Assembly: GCA_019828545.1 (NCBI GenBank)
Contig: JACVRA010000022.1
Location: 310,001 to 374,000, forward strand
Source: Paracamarosporium sp. OC-R06-R3
Taxonomy: Eukaryota; Ascomycota; Dothideomycetes; Pleosporales; Didymosphaeriaceae
DNA: 64,000 bases
Direction of reading: 5' to 3'
Of this stretch, positions 50,010 through 59,347 are shown piece after piece. The notes under the pieces were generated by a model that worked only from the letters and a program-made list of their open reading frames with translations, was not told where the DNA came from and made no database searches. The translations under genes were made by a program, and so were the position numbers. Every line of letters begins with the position of its first letter. The first letter of the stretch is position 1.

Positions 50010-51313
50010 CTATACAGCTGGTCCACGTTCACTGCGCGCAATAAAGAAGGCCTTTGCCATCTCATATGCAGACCTGTCCTCTTGTTAGCATTCATCATCT
50101 TTCCGTGGTCCGCTGTCGTCACCTACCAGCAAATTGCCGTGCTGGGCATAGTGGTGATGATCCTTGGCTTCAGTCCCCGGAAATATCCCTTCCACCCATC
50201 CCTCTGGTATATTATTCTTGCCGCGTTCATAAGTCCCGAAACGTTCCTAAGTTCCGGGTCTGCCGCATTGCCCCTTGTCTGCAGCAGCGTCTTAATCACG
50301 TCCAGCGGCGTAGTAAAACCAGCGGCGAGGCCTCCCGCTAATCCTCCGGCAAAGCAGTGTGTGTAAGGATCATAGCGACCGGTCGGATTCATGACTTTGG
50401 ATATCGACTCATAGGACATGAATTGCAAGGCTGTGAAAGGGACAGTCATGCATAGCGTGGTAGGATAAGAGACGTAGAATGCGCTCAAGCCTTCGTGGCG
50501 GAAGACTTCGCGGGCGCAATGCGGAACCGACTTGTAGACCGAGCCGTGCAGCTGCATGCGCTGCTTGATCACTGTAGAGATGAGCAGATATCCAAGGCGA
50601 CGGAGAAGGTTGTTTACCGTCAAAAGGGTTCATCAAGGCATCGCTGGTGATTGTGGCTGCTGCACCGCTTGCCGCTGCTTCTGGTCAGCAAGCTGTTTCG
50701 TCCATAGTTATACGAAGCGACGCACCTGCTGCGAAAGGGTGGTGCTCTTCGCTACCACCTTCGTTCCCTCCTAGAGCATGCTTGGTCGCCTCATAAGACG
50801 CAAAGTAGACGGCATGTGCCGGACCTGATGCTGGGTTAGTTACTTTCGCCTCGTTGTGGCATGTCGGCGTCTGGACAGACCTGCGCCCACGATGACACTA
50901 GAGAGACCCCTCCACAGCGTTCTGAAACCCTCGACCCGCGATATCGTCACCATGGCGTTGGAGATGCCCGTGTACATGGCTGTGGGCGAGGGGTTGACGA
51001 CCTGCATCCGGGTCTGCAATGGTTAGCGCACTGTCCAGGGTGCGTGGGAACGTGGATTGGAAGCAGCGCACCTTCAGCAGGTCAATTGGATACATGACCG
51101 AGTGTTCCTATGGCGCAGTTAGCGCTCGCTCCGTGGCATCTCAGCGCGGCAGCATACGGCAATTCCTGCAAACGCGCCAGCGAGCATGTTTGCGGAGAGC
51201 GAAAAGTTTGGCGGTAACGATTCATAGCTGGGAGCGAGGTCAGCGAAGGACACGGCGGCGCTGGCGGGAGCTGTACTCGTGTTCGACTTCTTCCACGGCT
51301 GTACGTCCTCCAT
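50010..51313 (-). CDS. MRS4: Mitoferrin, mitochondrial iron carrier (Mrs3/Mrs4)
   Basis: Seven exons, complement(join(50010..50073,50127..50571,50618..50674,50726..50824,50881..51013,51072..51107,51158..51313)), 329 residues. All six introns (46-58 bp) have GT-AG borders and keep the frame; the shortest internal exon codes only EHSVMYPIDLLK. The three carrier signatures are PIDLLKTRMQ (59-68), NPFDVIKQRMQ (157-167) and TPLDVIKTLLQ (248-258). The VMNPTGRYDPYTHC segment and the M-rich second repeat are typical of mitoferrins, which move Fe2+ into the matrix. The start ATG is preceded 10 nt upstream by an ATG in another frame. Confidence 0.92.
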
Positions 51314-52240
51314 GGGTGGCCATTAAATGACCGCTGGCAAGCGGCGCCGATTCCAGGGTTGCGACTTGGGCGGGGATAGACGGGTGTGTGGGTGGTCCGG
51401 TGCGACAATGGCGACGACGGGAGGATGGACAGCAGAGGCGTTGCAGTCGTGTTCGCAAAGATGCTGATGGGGAAAATGATGGACCGACCAACCGCCGAGA
51501 AACACTCGAAGCGTCACAAGCAAAAACGATGGCCCGCTTCAGCTAGCTTACTAGCGAAGCCGGCGCGCACCCGGCAAAACGTGCATGGCCTCCTCTCAGA
51601 CAGCGTCGTCGAAGGGCGACTGCTGCGTCAGATCCAGCGTGCTGTGCTGTGTGCCTTTTGCCCGTTCGCGCTGCTGCTGCTGCTGTTGCTGCTGCTGTTG
51701 CTGCTGCTCTGCTCCCTCCCTCTCTCCCTCACTCCCTCCCTCCCGTCGCGTCCCGGTCAACCCGCGCAGGACAGCCGCAAGGAGTAATCGGATACAGCGG
51801 GGAAGCTTGGGTCATCTCCGCAGCGAGTCGCAGCCAAGCCAGCAAAATCTGATAAGATGATCTCCGCGGTGTCTCCGCCCATACCTCCGCCCATGCAGAC
51901 GTGTCCGAGACCGAGCGCGCTGCCTGACGTGTCGTATCCTCCTGCTGCTGTGTCTCTGTGCACAGGCACAGCCGCCCGAGATTCTGTGCTGCTGCCCGTC
52001 CTGCTTCCCGGACGCTGGTCCTTCTCACGGCATCGCCTGAATCCATCGTGCAGCGTGGTACCTGAGCACAAAAACGGGCGCCTGGCCTCTTCCGTCGCTT
52101 GCCTCTACTATACATGATACAAATATGCTACACCCGCCCAGGCGAGAAGTCTATAAATCTATCCCCAAACATGCCCATATCCGGCCATTACATGCAAACC
52201 ACCATCCGACGGCCTTCCTTGCGCCTCACTGCCCTCTCCC
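51314..52240. other. Intergenic, 927 bp, with triplet repeat
   Basis: Upstream of mitoferrin and downstream of the AsnRS gene. Holds the CTG/pyrimidine tract (51671-51744). No gene is supported. Confidence 0.4.
51671..51744. repeat. CTG/TTG triplet run followed by a polypyrimidine tract
   Basis: 51671-51708 is a run of CTG interrupted by two TTG; 51709-51744 is an almost pure C/T tract of CTCCCTCCCT words. Read from the mitoferrin gene (minus strand) this is CAG repeats and a GA tract about 360-430 bp upstream of its start. Confidence 0.85.
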
Positions 52241-53946
52241 CTAGCAGTCGCACCGCTTGTGCCACCGAGGGAAGCTGACGACGTCTCTGATGTTGGTGAC
52301 CCCTGACAAATAACACAAAAGGCGGTCAAACCCCAGTCCAAACCCGCCGTGAGGCACACTGCCGTACCTTCTCAGGTCCAGATACCATTGCAGAGACCCG
52401 TCGCGGCTCTCCGAGTCGCTTGCAGAAGCATCGTACAACCCGTGGTCTTGCATTGATTTGACGAGCTCTGGAAGACGATGTTCACGCATCGAACCCCCTA
52501 CCAACTCGCAGATGTCTGGGACGAGCAGGTCGAAACATGCGACCGTGGATGGCTGCTCGGCTTCTGCTGTCGCCTTGCTCGAGGGTGCCATATAGAATGG
52601 CTTGATGTCGCGCGGATAATTGGTGACGAAGACGGGACCACCGCCTCCCAGACGTTCAGCAAGGAAACGCTCATGCTCGGTCTGGAGCCCATCTTCGTGC
52701 CCAGGTGCAAACTCAAAATCCGCCTCTCCATCAGCAACAGCCGACCTCAGATGCTCTAATGCTTCATGGTAGGTGATCCGTGGCCAGGGCCCAGCCATCA
52801 GTCCTTGCCACCGTTGTGCAAGCATTGTGCTAGACACAACGTTGCCGTCTTCTCTGTCATCTCGGGCCCGAGCTTCAAGAAGTTCGTTGCCCACTTGAGA
52901 AGATTGCAATTCAGTCGCGAGGGTACGCAGGAGGCCTTCCACCACATCCATGACATCGGTTAAATCCTCCACAAAGGCCACTTCAGCTTCCAGCATGTAA
53001 AACTCGCTTAAATGGCGAGCCGTGTCGCTCTTTTCCGCTCGAAACGTGGGAGATAATGCCCATACCTTTCCGACCGACTGGGCGAGTGCCTCTAGATGAA
53101 GCTGGCTAGAGACGGTCAGATACTTGGCAGAGCCAAAGAAGAGCTCCTGGTGCTGTCCTGGTTGCTTTGGGGCATCCTCAGCAGGGTTAGATGACTCCGA
53201 TGCTATGGTAAAGACCTCGCCAGCACCTTCACAGTCGGAAGACGTGATGATAGGCGGATGTGTTTGGACGAATCCGTGATTGGCAAAGTAGTTGGTTGTT
53301 TGAGCCGTGATCAACGACCTCAGTCTAAGAAGCAGTGCATTGAAGGGCAACCGTGCACGTAGATGAGGCAGAGTGCGTAGAAATTCTGGAGTTTGATACT
53401 TCTTTTGCAGCGGTGACGTCTAGGCGCTGTCAGCCAAAAGAGACTGATGTTCTCGCATGGGCTGATGTACTCACTGCGGCGTCGTTTGTGCCCAGGACGC
53501 GCACACTGTCGGCCTGGAGCTCGAAGGACTGCTCTGCGCCGGGGGACGGTGTCCAGCGGCCGGTGACTGCTACAGCAACTCCCGTGGACAGGCTGGAAAC
53601 GAGATTGGCATTAGCATCGTGGTGTGTGATGTGTCGAATTGGGCACTGACCCGTCGGCCTGCTCGGGTGTCAGGACGGCTTGCACCGTCTTCAGGGAGGA
53701 ACCGTCGCCAATGGCAGCAAAGGCCACGCGCTTCTGCTTCCGCACACTGCGCACGAAGCCATTGAGGGTCAGGGGGTCGGCAGGCGAAGAAGAGATGGGG
53801 GGAGAAGACGCCGAGCTCTGCTTGAGGAGCGCCGCTATGGACGGCACGGCGGAGGCGGACGAGCTGCAGCGCGTGGCAGCACGCGTGGGCGGCGGCAGAC
53901 TGCGCGGAAGACGGAACGCACGCCCTCGAGCAAACAATTGGCTCAT
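52241..53946 (-). CDS. SLM5: Asparaginyl-tRNA synthetase, mitochondrial type
   Basis: Three exons, complement(join(52241..53419,53475..53592,53651..53946)), 530 residues. The N-terminus (MSQLFARGRAFRLPRSLPPP) is rich in Arg, Ser and Ala without acids, as expected of a mitochondrial presequence. An OB-fold anticodon domain follows (LNGFVRSVRKQKRVAFAAIG). The class II core has motif 2 FRAEKSDTARHLSEFYMLEA and motif 3 HGGFGLGFDRLLCYLSG. The GEVFTIASE and LFFGSAKYLTVSSQLHLEA segments separate AsnRS from AspRS. It charges mitochondrial tRNA-Asn; yeast Slm5 is the counterpart. Introns are 55 and 58 bp. Confidence 0.93.
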
Positions 53947-55032
53947 GGGTGGCCGGCAAGCATAGAGTAGAGAAGCCTGGTGCGGCGCGAATCGACGTCG
54001 ACGGGGCAGGCTTTGAGCAAGGGAGCTTGGGCCGTCGTCGCGCGGGCTAGCGCAGACACGCAACACGCAGTCACGGCGCAGAGAGCAGACGTGGACGCGC
54101 AGCAAGCAGGAAGTAGACGCGCTGCAAAAGCCGCTGAAACAGACGAGCCTGGCCTGTGGGACTGTGAAGCGGTGCCTGCTGTGGCGCGTCGGCTGCCGTC
54201 TGCGTCTGCCGTGCGTGTTTCTCCTTGACGGCCGCCGCTGACCTCCTCCAACGACTGGCGGGCATGCTCGCCGTCGTCGACTTCATCTCCCCCTGCGTCT
54301 CCACCGCAGAAAACAGAGATGAGGTACCGTCGACTGCTGCGGAACCGGCACGGCGGATGCGACGCCGTCTCTTGCAGCGATCGGGCTACCTAGTCGCGTG
54401 CGATCGCGTCCAAGATGCATTGCAGATCGCCGCCTGCAAACCTCCCAGATCGATCTCGACACCCCCGTCGGCGCTGGGGCCTCGACCACCGCGCCACCCT
54501 CCAGGTCCCAGCACCCTCTATTTGGCTGTGCGTTGCAACCATGCACTAGGATCCCACTCCCGAGCCACAAATGGCCCTCCTTTCCACTCCCGCTGCCGTT
54601 CCCGAGCCCTGTACGCACCCTTGGTTGCTTGCCGTGTCCGCCAGCCAAGTCCCCGCCTGCGGTGCGCCGCTCGCTGAGCAGAGGCCGTGGCACCCTGTGT
54701 TTGAGCATTGTAGCCCTGTAGGGCAACGTCCGTATTGGGCTTCACTTCTGCTTTTGTCCTGTGCCGCGAAACAAGCCCTGCTAGTCACGGCTCCAGCAAG
54801 CTCTAATCAGTAGTTCATCTGCCATCACGCGTGCATGCCACCGAAGCAAATCATATACCCTCCTGTTCGCTGCTCATCTTCTCCATATCCATGTTTGCCT
54901 GACACTACAGCCACCCTTCACTGCCACGCTGCCGTACCTACTCTTGCCATATCTACCACTGTTCCTAACACTTCCACTGCTACCGTCACCTCGCCTGTCT
55001 AGTGTCTTCATACTCCCAACCACAATGCCACT
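53947..55032. other. Divergent intergenic region, 1.1 kb
   Basis: Between the AsnRS start and the PARG-like start. GC-rich near AsnRS, pyrimidine-rich leader toward 55033. Contains the small upstream ORF at 55025. Frames within it (for example 54225-54813) show no domain. Confidence 0.4.
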
Positions 55033-55051
55033 ATGCCCCCCTCCAAACTAA
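55025..55051 (+). promoter_or_regulatory. Small upstream ORF overlapping the start of the PARG-like gene
   Basis: ATG at 55025 opens an eight-codon frame (MPLCPPPN) that ends with TAA at 55049-55051, overlapping the main ATG at 55033 in a different frame. Both ATGs have A at -3. Ribosomes starting at the first would miss the main frame, so translation may be dampened. Confidence 0.5.
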
Positions 55052-55976
55052 AACCGTCTGAGATAGCAGCCGAAGCAAAGCGAATATGGCTGCCGTACAT
55101 CTGGAAGCACTACATCAAGGACCCCAAGACTTCATACGCATACCCGGATTCATCAGTCATAAGAGTCAGTGCAGACAAAAGGTCACCTAACAGGACACGG
55201 GTTGCTGTATTGGAAGGCGACCCCGTTACTCATGCCATGGGCTGGTACCAAAACGCGGTTCGAGACCCTGCCTTCAAACACTGCAAACGCATACCCGTCG
55301 TCAACATGGCCAACGAACGGCGTGCCGGAGGGGATTGGGAGTCAGGCTTGACGGCACCCGAAGAGTGCTTTGCTCGCAGAAGCAACCTCGTACACGCTTT
55401 GACTATGCCATGGAACGCACAGATGGGAAGAGACGAGAACCATTATCCCATGCCTCAGAGAGGAGGGATATATTGCCCAGAAGTTTGTAAGCATCCAGCT
55501 ACTTGCTGCCTGATGTAGCTGACGCACTTGAAGATGTCTTCCGAGGGGGGCCGGACATGGACTATGCTACTTTCCAAGAGATTGAAAAGCTACCAGTTAT
55601 ATCAGTTGCTCCTGTGCGAGGACCGAGACTCAATGAAGCTGGAAACAACTACTCGTTCGAGCAGGAAAAAGAGCTGATGAAGGACAAGATGAGGACGGTT
55701 CTCCGGATCGCAGCGTATTGCAACCATAAGAATCTAGTCATAGGGGCCTTCGGCCTTGGGCCCATCTTCCGGAACCCCACACGAGAAGTCGCGAAGATGT
55801 GGAGAGAGCTACTATACGAAGAGGAAGAGTTCCGGGGCGTCTTCACAGACGTGGTGTTCGCCATCGACAGCAACATGGTGGCGCCACCGGCCAAGACGGG
55901 AATCTCGGACATCGACATCTTCAGGGAAGAGTTTGATCCTTCGACCATTTTTCCAACACGGTATGGCTGGGGCTAG
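55033..55976 (+). CDS. Microbial-type PARG catalytic-domain protein (TIGR02452/DUF2263-like)
   Basis: Exons 55033-55486 and 55534-55976 (47-bp intron GTAAGC...TTGAAG) give 298 residues. Segments VVNMANERRAGGDWESG, APEECFARRSNLVHAL and IYCPEV, then VFRGG, match the conserved blocks of the family (NFAN..RPGGG..., QEE.L.RRS.LY, Y.P.V.VFRD). The C-terminal half VIGAFGLGPIFRNPTREVAK is the family's GA.GCGAF.NPP..VA element. Members resemble poly(ADP-ribose) glycohydrolase macrodomains; activity is unproven here. The catalytic loop reads APEE rather than QEE but keeps the Glu pair. The AAG acceptor is unusual but the only one leaving a normal intron length. Confidence 0.75.
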
Positions 55977-57253
55977 GCAGCGTCCTGAAACCCGAATGCG
56001 AACTGGCCCTCTGAAGCATGATGTCAGAGGATGCAGGCAGCAGGATCGGACTAAATTCTCGGTTATCTGGGATGGCGTTGGTGCATGGGGGTTGCCACCA
56101 TCCCAAGCTGCCCGCCAATCGCTAACATCTGATACTGCTTCTTTGGAATGGCATTTCGCTTGTTAGCGCCACGTTTATCTGGTCATCGACTTTGAACCAT
56201 GCATATTTTAGCCTTGCAGCCTGTATCGGACGGTCCTGCTGGCCCAAAAGCAACTTCATCGGACTCGCCTTGCAAGGGACATGTTTCGTTTCGCACACTT
56301 GGTTGGGCTGCCGACCAAGTGGGAGGGAGCTTCTGTCTGCCGTGGACGTTGGCTGTGCTACGTGGCATGATTGAGGTCGGCGTCGGAGCGTGGCGCCCTT
56401 TACATGGAACCGTGGGTGTTGATTGTGTGGGTGGTGCAAGGACGGACCCGGTCTTGAGACGTTGGTCGGCGAACCTCCGCCGCTCCCCGATTCGCTTCAT
56501 TCATGTAGTCGGTAGCTGTAACACCACGACAGAAGTAACAAGTCAATCTATGGGCAACCTGGTCCTTGCGCTTGTTTTGGCTGAGCTGATGACGACATTA
56601 TGCAACTTTTGTTGGATCTGTAACCCTGAGAGCAATCCTAGGAATTGCACATGGGTCTTTGACATGCATGGATGGTGATAACCGGTAGAGAGAGCATCGC
56701 CGGCTCTTTACATCGCACGTAAAACACACGCTGTGAAACTTCTCCTGCTTGCAAGCGCTAGACTTCAAGTCTACCATAGCACCCAATTAAACGATGCCAT
56801 TTCGCCTCACGATAGGCGCAAGCAACCACGATGACGTCTCAGAGGCGTACGAAGCTACGTATAGTCGATGCAAACGCAGATTACGTTCCGGTCCTTCCAG
56901 CAATCAAGTCTTAGCGTTTGCATATGTATTGAGCTTGACTGCTCATCTTGGAGCTGAGTCCGGCGGCAAGATGTGGTCAGACGATATGGCTCAGGGAGAG
57001 CTTTCCCATACCTTGGTCTACTCATCATGCCAGCTTGTCGACCTGAAACTCAGGCATGTATTCTTCCAAGCTCGGAGCGCCTCGCCTGGCTGGTCCGCAA
57101 AGGTGAGTGAGGAGTATCAGCAGTACGTAGCGCATGTATGCAGTGGTCATGAAGCGGCGTTACTATTACATCTGCCCTCTAGCTAGGGCTAGTGATGTTG
57201 ATGTGGTATACATATTGTACAGTATCTCTACAACCCTTCCTCTACACCATGGT
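55977..57253. other. Intergenic, 1.3 kb, with an orphan ORF
   Basis: Between the convergent PARG-like and COA6 genes. Apart from the orphan ORF at 56794-57186 nothing is supported. Confidence 0.35.
56794..57186 (+). CDS. Orphan ORF, 130 residues, doubtful
   Basis: Opens with ATG 56794 (MPFRLTIGASNHDDVSEAYE) and ends LLLHLPSS. No signal peptide, membrane helix or known motif. It lies within the 3' intergenic space of two convergent genes, and no intron or conserved pattern supports it. It may be chance. Confidence 0.2.
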   Translation: MPFRLTIGASNHDDVSEAYEATYSRCKRRLRSGPSSNQVLAFAYVLSLTAHLGAESGGKMWSDDMAQGELSHTLVYSSCQLVDLKLRHVFFQARSASPGWSAKVSEEYQQYVAHVCSGHEAALLLHLPSS

Positions 57254-57664
57254 TCATCTGTTGTTTCCCACGGGTAATTGGGGCGCAATGATTTCGCCAC
57301 CTTCGGCTTCGATCTTTTTGATGGTTTGCTCTTTCTGGTAATTGACGACTCGCTGCTTCTTGAAGTATTCGACCTGTGAGCACAGTTAACCGACCGAACC
57401 TGCCAAGGCCGTGCATCTCCATACCCAGCTGTGTGCGCAGTTCTTTTCAAATGTCTGGTCCGCAGGTCCGCATGCCTTCGTTGCCGCCTCTCTGCCCTTC
57501 TTCGTGTTTACGCTGTCTAGGATATTGTTACGGTCGAGGCATTCGAAGAAAGCGTCACGCGATTCGTAGCACTTTTGCCGCGTCGTCTTTGTCGGGGCTA
57601 CGAATGCGCCATCGGCGGTCTTTTTCGGCCCTGAATCGTTTGAGGATGATGAGAAAAAGCCCAT
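57254..57664 (-). CDS. COA6: Cytochrome c oxidase assembly factor 6 (COA6)
   Basis: Two exons, complement(join(57254..57373,57425..57664)), 119 residues; 51-bp phase-0 intron (GTATGG...CACAG). The twin cysteine motifs are C32-X9-C42 (KCYESRDAFFEC) and C65-X10-C76 (ACGPADQTFEKNC), the CX9C/CX10C signature of COA6 proteins. Segment VEYFKKQRVVNYQKEQTIKK follows. It acts in the intermembrane space in copper delivery to Cox2. Divergent from SYS1. Confidence 0.92.
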
Positions 57665-57978
57665 TGTGTCGCGGGTATGTACTGCGCAAAGGTTGTGTTA
57701 GCAAGCCATTTTCCATGCAGTGAAAGTCTTATAGCATGAATGTAATACTCACGGTCAAGGCGACTGCGGTTACTTAGGATTGCTTTGCTCTAGAACAGTT
57801 GTAGTTGTAATTGTAGAAATGAGCTCGGAGCTCGGAGCTCTACCGACGCCCAAGCCAATCGCAGCCGCCAAGGATGCGGCCGTTGCGCTCAGGCACGGCC
57901 ACCATGAAGATGAACCCCGTACGCATAGCAACACCTGTACGCATGCCCACCCTACGATAGCGTCCTCCACCTGGGCAC
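57665..57978. promoter_or_regulatory. Divergent promoter of COA6 and SYS1
   Basis: A 314-bp gap. Contains a 7-bp tandem repeat GAGCTCG GAGCTCG GAGCTC at 57821-57840. No TATA box. Confidence 0.45.
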
Positions 57979-58640
57979 ATGCCACGCCGTCGCCGCCCGC
58001 CTCGTCCCGGCGCGCTCGCAGACCTTTCTCCTACCCGCATCGCCTCCCAGATTGTCCTCCTCCAACTCGCCTACTATGCCTGCGCCGCCGTTCTCATCAT
58101 CTTCACCGCCCTAGTCGCCGGCAAGGAAATCAGTACAGACCTTCTATTCAGCTGGCGGACTCTCCGTGGCGATACTACTGTTGGCTGGACCCTCGGGCTT
58201 GTCTGGGTTCTGAACAGCCTTACCTGGTAGGCTTCACGCCTTCGTACTCCTTGCTCGATCATCTGTGCTTACACGTTGCTAGCGCTGTCTTCATACTTCT
58301 CCTCATCGCGCGCTCTAAGCTCGTCCTTGATTTCGCGCTCACGATACACTTCATCCACCTCATCGTCACTTCTCTATATTCTCATGCCATTCCGACGAAC
58401 CTCTTCTGGTGGGCTCTGCAAGCATGTAGCGCCACCATCATGACATCCTTGGGGGTGTGGGCTTGCCAGTGGAGAGAGCTGCGACCCATCAACTTCGGCT
58501 CGAAGAGCACCGCTAGACAAGGCACCAGCGCCGTCGAGGAGAATGTTGGTGAAGGCCGAGGAAGGGGGAGAGGAAGGGGGAGGGATGGTGCAGGGGAGTA
58601 CGAGATGGTAGACATGGATGATGGTGATAATAACGTTTGA
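57979..58640 (+). CDS. SYS1: Golgi membrane protein SYS1
   Basis: Exons 57979-58226 and 58283-58640 (56-bp intron GTAGGC...GCTAG) give 201 residues. The N-terminus MPRRRRPPRPGALADLSPTR is basic; four membrane helices follow (QIVLLQLAYYACAAVLIIFT; TVGWTLGLVWVLNSLTCAVF; FALTIHFIHLIVTSLYS; LFWWALQACSATIMTSLGVW). The order and the RSKLVLDFALTIHFIHLIVT core identify the SYS1 family, the Golgi receptor for the Arl3/ARFRP1 GTPase. The C-terminal tail is Gly/Arg-rich then acidic. Confidence 0.92.
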
Positions 58641-59347
58641 TTTGGACTCGGGATCTTACACTTGCATGGCAACGGCGTTTGTTCTGGATTAGAGAATCCT
58701 GTATTGAGGGCATGGGTTGACTACTTGTTTGACAGTATGTATAGTCACAGGGCTCTTGGATTGTAGCATGACGGCTTTTTCGTTTGTATTTGATCATGAT
58801 GCACTCATAGCATCTCTGGCGCTGTTCGATATTCTGAGATCTCGACACAGTGGTTCTTCACCGTGCTATCTACAATGAAAACATGGCTGCACATTGCAAT
58901 CACACAACCCAATCCTATAATAGAGCTATCTATCCATTTTCAGCACCTTGGCACAGGTGCACAAAGCTGCACTTGCGATCAAAGCTGAAAAACTCTCAAG
59001 AGCGCAGATGCGTGGACCAAGAATACTTTACACACGTCCATGCTAACTGTGTACGATGTGCCATGAGCGCATACCTCGTAAACTCATGGTCGTTTGCGCT
59101 ACGATGCCGACAACGTCCTTTCTGTTGCAACCTCTTCGGCTATTTAATGTAGAGCTAGCACACTTTTACAATGTATAGCCAACCCTGAAGGTTGATGCAT
59201 CACGTGCGCGAGCTTCACCTAAACTTGGGTGGGGACGGCGCTAAGCTGGTCCCTTTCACCACGTTAAGGAAAACCCCACAATGTGACCACACGCTCATAC
59301 CTATGAAGTAGTGTTCGGCTGCTGCGACTTAGAGACATTCAACCGCA
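58641..59347. other. Intergenic, 707 bp
   Basis: 3' side of SYS1 and promoter of TFC4. No gene is supported. Confidence 0.4.
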
